DNA from: JAIPJO01 sp035269015 | GTDB lineage: Bacteria; Patescibacteriota; Patescibacteriia; Patescibacteriales; UBA12465 | Assembly: GCA_035269015.1 (NCBI GenBank) | Contig: DATFJU010000031.1 | Span: 1-64,000 of the forward strand | Length of the DNA stretch: 64,000 nt | Direction: 5' to 3' | Shown here: piece by piece, positions 48,993 to 57,128 of the stretch | Layout: each line of letters opens with the position of its first letter | Numbering within the stretch: position 1 is the stretch's first letter | Position numbers and translations under genes: made by a program | The notes under the pieces: model-generated | What the model was told of the DNA's origin: nothing | Databases searched by the model: none | Seen by the model: the letters and a program-made list of their open reading frames with translations, nothing else

Positions 48993-50399
48993 TTAAATAT
49001 TTTTTACAAACAACAGATTTTTTCGAAGTCTGTTTTTTGTTATCTGAAAATATAATAATATTCCTAAATAATACAAAAAAACAAAGTATATATTAATATT
49101 TAAACTTATATAAAAAGCACTAAAATTAAAACTAGCTATAATATAAAAATATTCAAAAACAAAATATAAAGGTATAAAAAATATTTTAGATATAAAAGCT
49201 ATACCTGACACACTGATACCTGAAATAATTAAAACCAAGATTACTGGAAGAAGTGGTAATATTAATAAATTAAGAAAAATTGATAAAGTGTTATAAACAC
49301 CAAAATAATATAAAAGAAGTGGCCAAAGTATAATGTTAACTGCCAAAGAAGCTATAAACAAAAAATAAAAATATTTAAAGTATTTATTTTTAAATATAGT
49401 GATAATAAATTTATATAAACTCAACTTTAAACCTCTATATCTGCCCTCTTTAAGTTTTAGCGCCACTTTACTAACTCTTCTAATAATATAATAATCTAAA
49501 CTTGGCATAATACTTAGAAGCGACCAAACTGCTAAAAAAGACATTTGCATAGCCGGACTAAACAATAATTCAGGTGAAATAAAAAGTATAATAAAACCTG
49601 CTAAATACAATCTATTTAAAGACTTTTTTAAAGTGTTAGCACTGAAGCTAATTATAATCATTATCACTGCCCTTGAGGCAGAAACACTAAAACTAATCAT
49701 AGCTAAATATATAAGTAAAATACCGCTTATTAAAAACTTAATTAACTTATTATTAACTCTTAATCTTTTAAAAATAAAAAAGATTAAAGTATAAAGTATA
49801 GCAATGTGCATTCCTGATATAGCTAAAATATGAGCCAAACCATTATCTTCCAAGCTTTCTTTTAGTTGAGGCTCTACCTCTGTTTTTAAACCTAAAAACA
49901 TAGCCTTAGATAATCCTGCTCCTGGCTCAGGTAAATTTCTCTCTATCTTGTTAACTAGTTTCATTTTAAATAACCATAATTTATATTTAATTTTCTTAAA
50001 TATGGCTAACGTAGAATAATTTACTACATCTAACTTTCTAATACTCCAAGAATAACAAGTAAAATATATATTTTGTTTATATAAATAACTTTTATAATCA
50101 AAATCACTATAGTTTTCCGGTACTTGTAATTTACATTTAACCAACAACTTGTCATACAAACTGTAACTAGGAAAAATTGATGTTGTAACTTGCACTTTAT
50201 AGGGTTCATCGCTACACAACACTAATACTTGCTTGTCAAAATACCTTTTGGGCTCACTACAAACATTAGCCACAAAAGACTTATCTTCAGGTTTTTTAAA
50301 CTTGTGTATTTCATTGCTTAAAAAACAAAACCTTAAAAACAAAATAAAAACTAATAAATATTTAAAGGTTTTAGATTTAAAAAAATAGCGTTTAGTCAT
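48993..50399 (-). CDS. comEC: ComEC/Rec2-like DNA-uptake channel without nuclease domain
   Basis: A 468-aa polytopic protein. An N-terminal membrane helix and OB-like domain (~1-135) are followed by the competence-domain helices with HILAISGMHIAILYTL (~195-210) and FSPAMQMSFLAVWSLL. The sequence stops after the competence domain; the metallo-beta-lactamase-like nuclease domain of classical ComEC is missing. It forms the channel that imports single-stranded DNA. It faces rpmB tail-to-tail (2 nt). Confidence 0.88.
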   Translation of the reverse strand: MTKRYFFKSKTFKYLLVFILFLRFCFLSNEIHKFKKPEDKSFVANVCSEPKRYFDKQVLVLCSDEPYKVQVTTSIFPSYSLYDKLLVKCKLQVPENYSDFDYKSYLYKQNIYFTCYSWSIRKLDVVNYSTLAIFKKIKYKLWLFKMKLVNKIERNLPEPGAGLSKAMFLGLKTEVEPQLKESLEDNGLAHILAISGMHIAILYTLIFFIFKRLRVNNKLIKFLISGILLIYLAMISFSVSASRAVIMIIISFSANTLKKSLNRLYLAGFIILFISPELLFSPAMQMSFLAVWSLLSIMPSLDYYIIRRVSKVALKLKEGRYRGLKLSLYKFIITIFKNKYFKYFYFLFIASLAVNIILWPLLLYYFGVYNTLSIFLNLLILPLLPVILVLIISGISVSGIAFISKIFFIPLYFVFEYFYIIASFNFSAFYISLNINIYFVFLYYLGILLYFQITKNRLRKNLLFVKNI

Positions 50400-50451
50400 A
50401 ACGCTATATTAAAGGAATCTATATTAAAATTATCTAAAGTAAATAACAAAA

Positions 50452-51558
50452 CTACTTATTTTCATTATTCTTTCTCCATCTTAAATAAGCTTCAATTAAC
50501 TCTTCTAAATCACCATCTAAAACATCTTCAACCTGATCAGTGCTATAGTTGGTTCTATGATCTTTTACCATCCTGTATGGTTGCAAAACGTAGGATCTAA
50601 TTTGCTTACCCCAGACAGCTTGCTTTACCTTCCCTTTTAACTTCTCTTCTTTCTTCTCCCTTTCTTCTTCTTGCAATTGATTTAATTTAGACTTTAAAAG
50701 CCTAAGAGCTATTTCCTTATTTTGATGTTGAGATCTTTCTGTTTGTGAAGCCACTGATATTTTAGTAGGTAAATGAACAATTCTTACAGCTGAATCAGTA
50801 GTGTTAACACTTTGACCCCCTGGTCCTGAAGACTTAAAGACATCAATACGTAAGTCTTCATCTTTAATTTCAAGATCTTCGTCTTGTTCTAGCTCAGGAA
50901 TAACCTCTATTTTTACAAAAGAAGTATGGCGCATACTCTCAGCATCAAAAGGTGATATTCTCACCAATCTATGCACTCCATTCTCACTCTTTAAAAAAGC
51001 ATAAGCCCATCTACCCTCAACTTTAAAAACCTGACTTTTAATACCAGCTTCTTGCCCTGGATTATTCTCTATTATTTCAAGTTTTAAATTCTTTTTTTCA
51101 CAAAACCGCATATACATACGAGAAAGCATCTGCGCAAAATCCTGGGCATCTACCCCACCAGTACCTGCATGTATAGAAACAATGGCACTATGTTTGTCAT
51201 ATTTTCCAGAAAATAAAAGCATAAACTCCAGTTTTTCAAACTTTTCATCTAACTTGTGATAGGTGTCTAAGGAATCTTTATAGACAGAACTATCTTCTTC
51301 TTTATTTGCTACTGCTACAAATTTCTCTAAATCTTCTATCTCTTTTTCAATACCTTCCCATTTACCTACCTCTTCGTCTAAGCTTTCCGCTTCCTTACTT
51401 ACCCTCACAGCCTCTTCGTTATCAGCCCAAAAACCAGGTTTTTTCATTTTATTCTCTAAGTCCCTTTTCTCTGTCTTTAAAGCTTCAATATCTAAAAGCT
51501 CTTTAGCTTCAATAACTTTTTGCCTTAAATCTTCAATTTGTTTTAAGAGGTTTTCCAT
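50452..51558 (-). CDS. prfB: peptide chain release factor 2
   Basis: A 368-aa class I release factor. Anticodon-mimic tripeptide SPF (ISPFDAESMRHTSF, ~205), GGQ motif (GPGGQSVNTTDSAVRI, ~245) and the RF2-type helical N-terminus. It reads UAA and UGA. The frame is continuous; the programmed +1 frameshift with in-frame UGA used by many RF2 genes is absent. Its promoter lies at 51586-51615. Confidence 0.96.
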   Translation of the reverse strand: MENLLKQIEDLRQKVIEAKELLDIEALKTEKRDLENKMKKPGFWADNEEAVRVSKEAESLDEEVGKWEGIEKEIEDLEKFVAVANKEEDSSVYKDSLDTYHKLDEKFEKLEFMLLFSGKYDKHSAIVSIHAGTGGVDAQDFAQMLSRMYMRFCEKKNLKLEIIENNPGQEAGIKSQVFKVEGRWAYAFLKSENGVHRLVRISPFDAESMRHTSFVKIEVIPELEQDEDLEIKDEDLRIDVFKSSGPGGQSVNTTDSAVRIVHLPTKISVASQTERSQHQNKEIALRLLKSKLNQLQEEEREKKEEKLKGKVKQAVWGKQIRSYVLQPYRMVKDHRTNYSTDQVEDVLDGDLEELIEAYLRWRKNNENK

Positions 51559-51585
51559 TATTATACTTATTTTTATTATTGTTTA

Positions 51586-51615
51586 ATTATAACATGATAA
51601 TACAAATAATCTCAA
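51586..51615 (-). promoter_or_regulatory. promoter of prfB
   Basis: TTGAGA (complement of 51610-51615), 18-nt spacer, TATAAT (complement of 51586-51591), ~28 nt upstream of the prfB ATG. Confidence 0.65.
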
Positions 51616-51894
51616 TTTATTTAAATTCCCTGTAGTTTAAACTAGTTGTTACCTCTAACCTAAGTTTTTCACGTTACTAACTAAAAAGATAAACATAATC
51701 ACTTTTCTTTATACTGTGAAAATTCTTCAGACTTTAAAGCTAATCCAGTTAAAAAATTTCCAAACTCACTTAGATTAACAACTTCTAATGATTATTTAAA
51801 TTCAAACTATTTCTCATTTCATTTTTCCTTTTTAATTGCCACCGACATTTTTTCCTTTATTATCTCATATTTAACATACACAGAATTTTAATAT

Positions 51895-51924
51895 AAAAAA
51901 TCACACTAATATTAGCATGATTTT
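51895..51924 (-). terminator. terminator of the zeta-like kinase unit
   Basis: An extended hairpin AAATCA...TGATTT with inner CTAAT/ATTAG pairing and two wobble pairs, followed on the minus strand by T6. ~50 nt after the stop of the small ORF at 51974. Confidence 0.7.
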
Positions 51925-51973
51925 ATATATAACTATATGTAAGCTTTTATTTAATACTGATATAATGTAAAGA

Positions 51974-52126
51974 CTAATCAGAGCTACTATAATTTTTTAA
52001 TACCTCAACACCACCATGTCTATTAACCACATCTAATTGCTCTTTTGTGGCTCTATCAACGGCCTGTTTAACTATTTTTGCTTTTTCAGTTGTATTTAAA
52101 CCAAAAAAATTATTATTATTTTTCAT
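51974..52126 (-). CDS. small hypothetical protein downstream of the zeta-like gene (possible antitoxin)
   Basis: A 50-aa ORF (MKNNNNFFGLNTTEKAKIVKQ ..., second ATG; the first ATG at 52138 would give 54 aa). It overlaps the 3' end of the zeta-like gene by ~10-20 nt in another frame and ends before a terminator. The charged helical sequence (EKAKIVKQAVDRATKEQLDVV) fits an antitoxin or regulatory partner, but the antitoxin role is inferred only from the gene arrangement. Confidence 0.55.
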   Translation of the reverse strand: MKNNNNFFGLNTTEKAKIVKQAVDRATKEQLDVVNRHGGVEVLKNYSSSD

Positions 52127-52844
52127 TTTCTTTTTCATATATTAATTCATTTAGTGTTTTACGATTATATTTTAATTTTAAGTAATTGTCAATATTATCA
52201 ATATTAAATTTAATATTTTTTGTTTTTGTATTACTTATATCTTTTTCAACCAACCAAACTTCAACTTTCTTTTTATATTCTTTTTTTATTATATTAACAT
52301 TCAAAATTGATTTGAATAAAGAATTAATAAACATATCTTTCTTAATTTTCCTTCCCTCATCTCTTTCTCTAATTTTTGTAAAACCCCAAGCTATTAATGG
52401 ATCCTGATAAACATAAACAATAAATATGTTTGCATTAATTTTTAAGGCTGATTTAATATTTTTTTGAACAACCCCAATAGAAGAAAAGGTTCCATCTATT
52501 ATAGTGTGATATTTATTTTTTACACAATTATCAAATAAAATTTCTATTCCTTTTATACAGCCTCTTTTATATTTATCTGAATTTTTACCATTATATCCTA
52601 GCGGTCTAAAAATATTTCTAATTTCATCTGCATCAATCCTAACAATACCATTATTTAAACTTCTTTTTTCTAAAATTTTTATTAATTTTTGTGACCACTC
52701 AGTTTTACCTGCACCTGGAGCACCAGCCATAAAAATAAAAACTGGTTTATTATTTGATTTAATGTCGTCACTGATAAATTTTTTTATAATTTCTTTTTTA
52801 TGTTTTTTTGCAAACCTAAAAGATTCATCACTTATATTATTCAT
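52116..52844 (-). CDS. zeta-toxin-like P-loop kinase
   Basis: A 242-aa protein from the ATG at 52844; the frame extends upstream to 52901, but that part overlaps the rpsI terminator and the promoter, and the -10 box is only 6 nt from this ATG. Walker A GAPGAGKT (~41-48), RIDADEIRNIFRPLGY (~75-90, the region that places substrate in zeta/UNAG kinases), TIIDGTFSS (~118). Zeta toxins phosphorylate UDP-N-acetylglucosamine to block wall synthesis; many CPR homologues are uncharacterised. It is followed by a small overlapping ORF. Confidence 0.8.
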   Translation of the reverse strand: MNNISDESFRFAKKHKKEIIKKFISDDIKSNNKPVFIFMAGAPGAGKTEWSQKLIKILEKRSLNNGIVRIDADEIRNIFRPLGYNGKNSDKYKRGCIKGIEILFDNCVKNKYHTIIDGTFSSIGVVQKNIKSALKINANIFIVYVYQDPLIAWGFTKIRERDEGRKIKKDMFINSLFKSILNVNIIKKEYKKKVEVWLVEKDISNTKTKNIKFNIDNIDNYLKLKYNRKTLNELIYEKENEK

Positions 52845-52850
52845 ATAACA

Positions 52851-52879
52851 ATTATAACAAAAATCAACAGCTCTCTCAA
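52851..52879 (-). promoter_or_regulatory. promoter of the zeta-like gene, leaderless
   Basis: TTGAGA (complement of 52874-52879), 17-nt spacer, TATAAT (complement of 52851-52856). The ATG follows 6 nt later, so transcription should begin at or next to the start codon. The -35 lies in the loop of the rpsI terminator hairpin. Confidence 0.65.
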
Positions 52880-52890
52880 CTGTTGATTTT
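52861..52890 (-). terminator. intrinsic terminator of the alpha operon (after rpsI)
   Basis: Perfect 10-bp stem AAATCAACAG / CTGTTGATTT with a 9-nt loop, followed by a T tract on the minus strand, 25 nt after the rpsI stop. Confidence 0.8.
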
Positions 52891-52913
52891 ATAATATACA
52901 AATATGTATAATT

Positions 52914-53435
52914 TTAACGTTTACTCCATTGCGGTCTCTTTCTAGCTTTTCTAAGACCTGGTTTCTTTCTTTCTTTCTTTCTAGAATCTCTAGTTAACCA
53001 GCTTTGAACTTTAAAGACTTCTCTTAAACCTTCATCTAAACTAAGCAAGGCTCTAGCTACACCATGTCTAATTGCTTCAACTTGAGCTTGTACTCCTCCA
53101 CCTTTTACTATTATAGAAATATCAAAATCTTTAAGACGATTAGCTTCTTTAAGAGGCTCTAAAGCAATGTTATGTTTATCTGCTGGAAAATATTCTTTAA
53201 TCTTTTTGCCATTAACAAAAACTAAACCTTTACCTTTTTCATGAAGTCTTACTTGAGCTACAGCTGTTTTTCTTCTCCCTACAGCTCTAGTATATTTACC
53301 AGAAAAATTAGCATCCTCTATTTTATCTACTTTCTTTTCTACTTTCTTTTCTTCCTTTTTTTCTGCTTTTTCCTCAACTTTATCTGTCTTAGCTGTGCTT
53401 TTTTCTTTACTTGTTGTTTTACTTGCGCTAGGCAT
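52914..53435 (-). CDS. rpsI: 30S ribosomal protein S9 with N-terminal extension
   Basis: A 173-aa protein. The core (~48-173: YTRAVGRRKTAVAQVRLHEKGKG ... GGVQAQVEAIRHGVARALLSLDE ... RKKPGLRKARKRPQWSKR) is preceded by ~45 Lys/Glu residues. The C-terminal SKR tail reaches the P-site tRNA. It lies 3 nt behind rplM. Confidence 0.97.
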   Translation of the reverse strand: MPSASKTTSKEKSTAKTDKVEEKAEKKEEKKVEKKVDKIEDANFSGKYTRAVGRRKTAVAQVRLHEKGKGLVFVNGKKIKEYFPADKHNIALEPLKEANRLKDFDISIIVKGGGVQAQVEAIRHGVARALLSLDEGLREVFKVQSWLTRDSRKKERKKPGLRKARKRPQWSKR

Positions 53436-53438
53436 ATT

Positions 53439-53795
53439 TTATTGAATAATTAATCTTTTTAACATTTCTTTTCTAAATTTTACTGGAGGAAGCATTTCTC
53501 TAACAGCTCTTTGTAGTACTTCAGCTGGGTTTTTCTCATATACTTCACCCATAGTTTTTTCTTTAAGACCTCCTGGATAGCCAGAATATCTAAAATACTT
53601 TTTTTGATCTAATTTTTTTCCACTAAATCTCAACTTATCAATATTTTTTACCTCTACCACATCACCACAATCTAAATTAGGTTCGAATTCAACCTTATTT
53701 TTTCCACGGAGTAAGGTAGCAATATCAGTAGCAATTATTCCTAAAACTTTATCTGTAGCATCTATAGTATATTTTTGTCTTGTTATTTTTTTCAT
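53439..53795 (-). CDS. rplM: 50S ribosomal protein L13
   Basis: A 118-aa protein, shorter than the usual ~142 aa: YTIDATDKVLGIIATDIATLLRGKNK, KYFRYSGYPGGLKEKTMGEVYEKNPAEVLQRAVREMLP. The C-terminal ~20 residues of E. coli L13 are not present. It lies between rplQ and rpsI. Confidence 0.95.
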   Translation of the reverse strand: MKKITRQKYTIDATDKVLGIIATDIATLLRGKNKVEFEPNLDCGDVVEVKNIDKLRFSGKKLDQKKYFRYSGYPGGLKEKTMGEVYEKNPAEVLQRAVREMLPPVKFRKEMLKRLIIQ

Positions 53796-53800
53796 ATAAA

Positions 53801-54151
53801 TTATACTAATTCAATTTGTACTATCTTTGCACCATCGCCTGAACGAGTGCCTAATTTTATAATACGAGTATACCCGCCTTGCCTATCTTTATATCTATCA
53901 GCTAGAACTTCCATAGCTTTTCTAATAGCTAACTTCTGAGGTAGTGAACTGATAAGTTTTCTTCTGGCGCTTAAATCTTGCTTTTTAGAAACAGTAATTA
54001 ATTTTTCCACTAAAGGTTTAACAGCTTTAGCTTTAGCTTCAGTAGTTTTAACTTTTTCATACATTAAAATACTAGATGCTAGATTATTTAGCATAGCTTC
54101 TCTTGGTGCTTTTTTCCTGTCTAGGATTACTCCTTTATTTCTATGTCTCAT
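53801..54151 (-). CDS. rplQ: 50S ribosomal protein L17
   Basis: A 116-aa protein: MRHRNKGVILDRKKAPREAMLNNLASSILMYEKVKTTEAKAKAVKPLVEKLIT. Standard length, 10 nt behind rpoA. Confidence 0.97.
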   Translation of the reverse strand: MRHRNKGVILDRKKAPREAMLNNLASSILMYEKVKTTEAKAKAVKPLVEKLITVSKKQDLSARRKLISSLPQKLAIRKAMEVLADRYKDRQGGYTRIIKLGTRSGDGAKIVQIELV

Positions 54152-54160
54152 ATTAATATA

Positions 54161-54919
54161 TTATTTTTTGTCTTTCTTATTTTCTTCGCTCTTTTTAGAG
54201 CTATCCTTACTAGTACTTTTTTTAGCTTCTTTTTCTTTTGGTAGTAATGAACTAAATTGATTAACTAAAATATTAACTGAATCATTAAAGGCTTCTTCAA
54301 AGCTCATAGTTCCGTCAGTAGTAATATCCAAAACAAGTTTATCCCAGTTAGTCATCTTACCAACACGCACATTTTCTACTTTTAAACTTACCTCTACAAC
54401 AGGAGAAAAAACTGAATCAATTTCTAAATATCCTAAATCTTTAGCTTCTTTTTTATTAGTTTCAGTTAACTTATAACCTCTACCAGCACTAACTATTATT
54501 TCCATGTCTAAACTACCTTTAGCATCTGTAATTTCAGCAATCTTTAAATCAGAGTTAATAATTTCTACATCACTGTTTTTTTCAATATCTTTAGCAGTAA
54601 CTTTCTTTTTTCCACTAACATGAAGCTCTAATTTAATCTCTTCATCAGAATGAACTTTTAATCTTAACTCTTTTAAGTTTAAAATAATCTCTAATACATC
54701 TTCTTGAATATTAGGTAATGCCATAAATTCATGATCCGCTCCTTTTATTTTAACACCAATAACTGCAGCACCTGGAAGTGAAGAAAGAAGAACCCTGCGA
54801 AGCGAATTACCCAGTGTCATGCCATAACCAATATATAAAGGTTCGATACTTACATGCCCTGAATTGGCACTATCACCTTTTTTAAAATCAATTTTGTTTG
54901 GTAAGGCAATATTTTCCAT
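54161..54919 (-). CDS. rpoA: RNA polymerase alpha subunit lacking the C-terminal domain
   Basis: A 252-aa protein. The N-terminal dimerisation domain is complete (GYGMTLGNSLRRVLLSSLPGAAVIGVKI, HEFMALPNIQEDVLEI, WDKLVLDITTDGTMSFEEAFNDSVNILVNQFSSL). The sequence then ends in a Lys/Ser/Glu-rich tail, and the ~80-residue alpha-CTD, which binds UP elements and activators, is missing. The downstream gene rplQ starts 10 nt after its stop, so this is not a frameshift of a longer protein. Confidence 0.95.
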   Translation of the reverse strand: MENIALPNKIDFKKGDSANSGHVSIEPLYIGYGMTLGNSLRRVLLSSLPGAAVIGVKIKGADHEFMALPNIQEDVLEIILNLKELRLKVHSDEEIKLELHVSGKKKVTAKDIEKNSDVEIINSDLKIAEITDAKGSLDMEIIVSAGRGYKLTETNKKEAKDLGYLEIDSVFSPVVEVSLKVENVRVGKMTNWDKLVLDITTDGTMSFEEAFNDSVNILVNQFSSLLPKEKEAKKSTSKDSSKKSEENKKDKK

Positions 54920-54939
54920 ATAATTTTAAAATTAGTTTA

Positions 54940-55545
54940 TTATTTAGAATAAAACTCTACAATAGCTCTAGTATCAATACTTTGATCTACGTCAGTTTCT
55001 GTCTTTGGTTCATGTAATACTTTAGCACTTAATGATTTAAGATCAAGATTTAACCAACCAGGAACTTTTTGCAAGTCTAATTCTTGTTTTATGATTTCAA
55101 AATATTTACTTTTTTGACTTTTTTCTTTTACAGTAATCTCATCCCCTTCTTTTACTTTAAATGAAGGTATATTTACTCTTCTACCATTTACTCTAATATG
55201 AGCATGATTAACAAGTTGTCTAGCTGCTGGTCTACTTTTAGCAAAACCTAGTCTATATATCACATTATCCAATCTTAATTCTAATAATTTCAATAAATTA
55301 AAACCAGCATCTCCATCTAATCTTTGAGCCTTGTTAAAAGTTAGTCTAAACTGCTTTTCTCTTAAATTATATATAACTTTAGCTTTTTGTTTTTGAGCTA
55401 ACTGTTCTCCATAGTCACTTCTTCTACCTCTACCTTTTGGTCCATGAAATCCAGGCGGATAATTACGCTTCACAAGTGGAGATTTATTTGAATCTGTTGT
55501 TTTAATGCCGTAGCGACGACAAATTTTGTTGCTATAAAAATTCAT
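54940..55545 (-). CDS. rpsD: 30S ribosomal protein S4
   Basis: A 201-aa protein with the S4 RNA-binding core (LDNVIYRLGFAKSRPAARQLVNHAHIRVNGRRVNIPSFKVKEGDEI). The start MNFYSNKICRRYGIKTTDSNK lacks the Cys zinc motif of longer S4 forms. It lies between rpsK and rpoA. Confidence 0.97.
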   Translation of the reverse strand: MNFYSNKICRRYGIKTTDSNKSPLVKRNYPPGFHGPKGRGRRSDYGEQLAQKQKAKVIYNLREKQFRLTFNKAQRLDGDAGFNLLKLLELRLDNVIYRLGFAKSRPAARQLVNHAHIRVNGRRVNIPSFKVKEGDEITVKEKSQKSKYFEIIKQELDLQKVPGWLNLDLKSLSAKVLHEPKTETDVDQSIDTRAIVEFYSK

Positions 55546-55557
55546 AAATTCTATAAA

Positions 55558-56256
55558 TTAAACTCTACGTGGTTTTTTAGGTCTACAACCATTGTGTGGT
55601 ACAGCAGTAACATCTTTAATGGCTGTAACTTCAAGGCCATTAGCATTTAAAGCTCTGATTGCTGATTCCTTACCAGTCCCTACTCCAGAGGCAAATACTG
55701 CTACTTCTTTTAAGCCATACTCTTCTTTGGCTTTCATGGTAGCAATTTTAGTAATAATTTGAGCAGCATATGGAGTAGCTTTCTTTGGTCCTTTAAAACC
55801 AGCAACACCAGCACTTGCCCATGATATTACACCTCCTTGTAAATCGGTAAGAGTTACAATGGTATTATTGTATGTAGCTTTAATGAATGCTTTTCCTGTC
55901 TTTACTTGAGTTTGAGGACCTTTCTTTTTCTTCTTTTTCTGTTTTTTCTTATTAACCTTCTCTCTAGCTATTTTATTTTTCTCTAACTTTTCTTTAATTT
56001 CTTCTGGCAACTCTTCATCATCCGCGCTTGAAAAAATACTGCTTTCCTCTTCCTCCTCCTCTTCTTCAACTTTAGCTTTTTCTTCAGGTTTTTCCTTTTT
56101 AGCTTCTTTTTTAGCTTCTTTACTTACTTTTTTTGTATCTTCTTTTTTTAAAACAGCTTTTATTTCTTTTTCATCCTCAAATTCGACTTCTTCAAGTTTA
56201 GAGTCTTCTTTGATTTCTTCTGTTTTTTTTGCTTTTTGAGCCTTATCTTCACTCAT
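55558..56256 (-). CDS. rpsK: 30S ribosomal protein S11 with long acidic/basic N-terminal extension
   Basis: A 232-aa protein. The S11 core starts near residue 118 (GKAFIKATYNNTIVTLTDLQGGVISWASAGVAGFKGPKKATPYAAQI ... PHNGCRPKKPRRV). The ~110 residues before it alternate Glu- and Lys-rich blocks and are absent from normal S11 (~130 aa). This is the longest extension among the r-proteins here. Confidence 0.95.
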   Translation of the reverse strand: MSEDKAQKAKKTEEIKEDSKLEEVEFEDEKEIKAVLKKEDTKKVSKEAKKEAKKEKPEEKAKVEEEEEEEESSIFSSADDEELPEEIKEKLEKNKIAREKVNKKKQKKKKKKGPQTQVKTGKAFIKATYNNTIVTLTDLQGGVISWASAGVAGFKGPKKATPYAAQIITKIATMKAKEEYGLKEVAVFASGVGTGKESAIRALNANGLEVTAIKDVTAVPHNGCRPKKPRRV

Positions 56257-56278
56257 ATTAAAAATTCAAATTACTAAA

Positions 56279-56677
56279 TTAAGTTTTTTGAGCCGTAGCA
56301 TTGGTTTTACCTGAACCCATAGTCAAACGTTTATTACCTCTAGCTGTACGACTATTAGTTTTAGTTCTTTGCCCTCTAGTAGGTAATCTTTTTGCGTGAC
56401 GAGAACCACGAACACTATCTATTTCTTTTAATCTTTTAATGTTTCCACCAATTTGTCTTCTTAAATCTCCTTCAACAGTATAATTCTTTTCAATATATTC
56501 ACGAATCTTATTAGCATCAGCTTCTTTTAAATCTTTAACTCTAGTACTAGCATCTATTTTTACTTGTTCAACAATCTTTTGAGCTTCACTGAGTCCAATA
56601 CCATAAATATAAGTTAATGCATATTCTATTTTTTTGTCACTGGGGATATTAATTCCAGCAATTCTTATATTAGCCAT
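56279..56677 (-). CDS. rpsM: 30S ribosomal protein S13
   Basis: A 132-aa protein: RIAGINIPSDKKIEYALTYIYGIGLSEAQKIVEQ, the C-terminal RGSRHAKRLPTRGQRTKTNSRTARG tail. It contacts the A-site tRNA. It lies between rpmJ and rpsK. Confidence 0.97.
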   Translation of the reverse strand: MANIRIAGINIPSDKKIEYALTYIYGIGLSEAQKIVEQVKIDASTRVKDLKEADANKIREYIEKNYTVEGDLRRQIGGNIKRLKEIDSVRGSRHAKRLPTRGQRTKTNSRTARGNKRLTMGSGKTNATAQKT

Positions 56678-56688
56678 AAAATAATAAA

Positions 56689-56802
56689 TTAACCCTGTCT
56701 TTGCTTATGTTTAGGGGTTTTACAAATAACATAAACACGGCCTTTACGTCTAACGACCTGGCAATATTTACACATCTTTTTTACACTTGCTCTTACTTTC
56801 AT
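56689..56802 (-). CDS. rpmJ: 50S ribosomal protein L36
   Basis: A 37-aa protein that begins MKVRASVKKMCKYCQVVRRK and ends KHKQRQG, with the zinc ligands C, C, C and H of L36. It lies between infA and rpsM, 11 nt before the rpsM start. Too short for most ORF filters but unmistakable. Confidence 0.95.
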   Translation of the reverse strand: MKVRASVKKMCKYCQVVRRKGRVYVICKTPKHKQRQG

Positions 56803-56862
56803 AAAAAACTTTAATTTAAGCTTCTTCTAGATTTACTATATAGAAGCTATTTAATCAATTGA

Positions 56863-57117
56863 TTAAAGTCTATAAACTATCCTGCCCTTATTTAAGTCAT
56901 AAGGACTGATTTCAAGTTTAACTTTATCACCTGGTAACAATCTAATCTTGTTCATCCTCATCTTACCAGACAAATGAGCCATGATTTCATGACCATTTTC
57001 TAGAGCCACCTTAAAAGTAGTGGCAGGCATAAGCTCAAGCACTTCTCCTTCCATTTCTAAGAAGTCCTTTGAGTTTTGTACCTGTGATTGTTCTTTTAAA
57101 TTTTTATTATTTTCCAT
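56863..57117 (-). CDS. infA: translation initiation factor IF-1
   Basis: An 84-aa protein from the ATG at 57117 (MENNKNLKEQ); the frame runs further upstream, but that part is the leader hairpin. The S1-like OB core is standard (MEGEVLELMPATTFKVALENGHEIMAHLSGKMRMNKIRLLPGDKVKLEISPYDLNKGRIVYR) with ~12 extra N-terminal residues. It blocks the ribosomal A site during initiation and opens the alpha operon. Confidence 0.93.
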   Translation of the reverse strand: MENNKNLKEQSQVQNSKDFLEMEGEVLELMPATTFKVALENGHEIMAHLSGKMRMNKIRLLPGDKVKLEISPYDLNKGRIVYRL

Positions 57118-57128
57118 TAACACAAAAA

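Larger units (their letters stand above)
51559..51973 (-). other. 415-nt intergenic region: prfB promoter, decayed small ORF, terminator
   Basis: From right to left it holds the terminator of the zeta-like unit (51895-51924), a possible small decayed ORF (51699-51816: MRNSLNLNNH, then a one-base shift, then LEVVNLSEFGNFLTGLALKS to a TGA) and the prfB promoter. The ORF is a weak observation: it has an SD-like AAGGA but no relatives I know. Confidence 0.45.

Noticed and set aside
50452..51558. Programmed frameshift in prfB
   Set aside because: The reading frame is continuous from the ATG through the GGQ motif; no in-frame TGA with a CUU slippage site was found.
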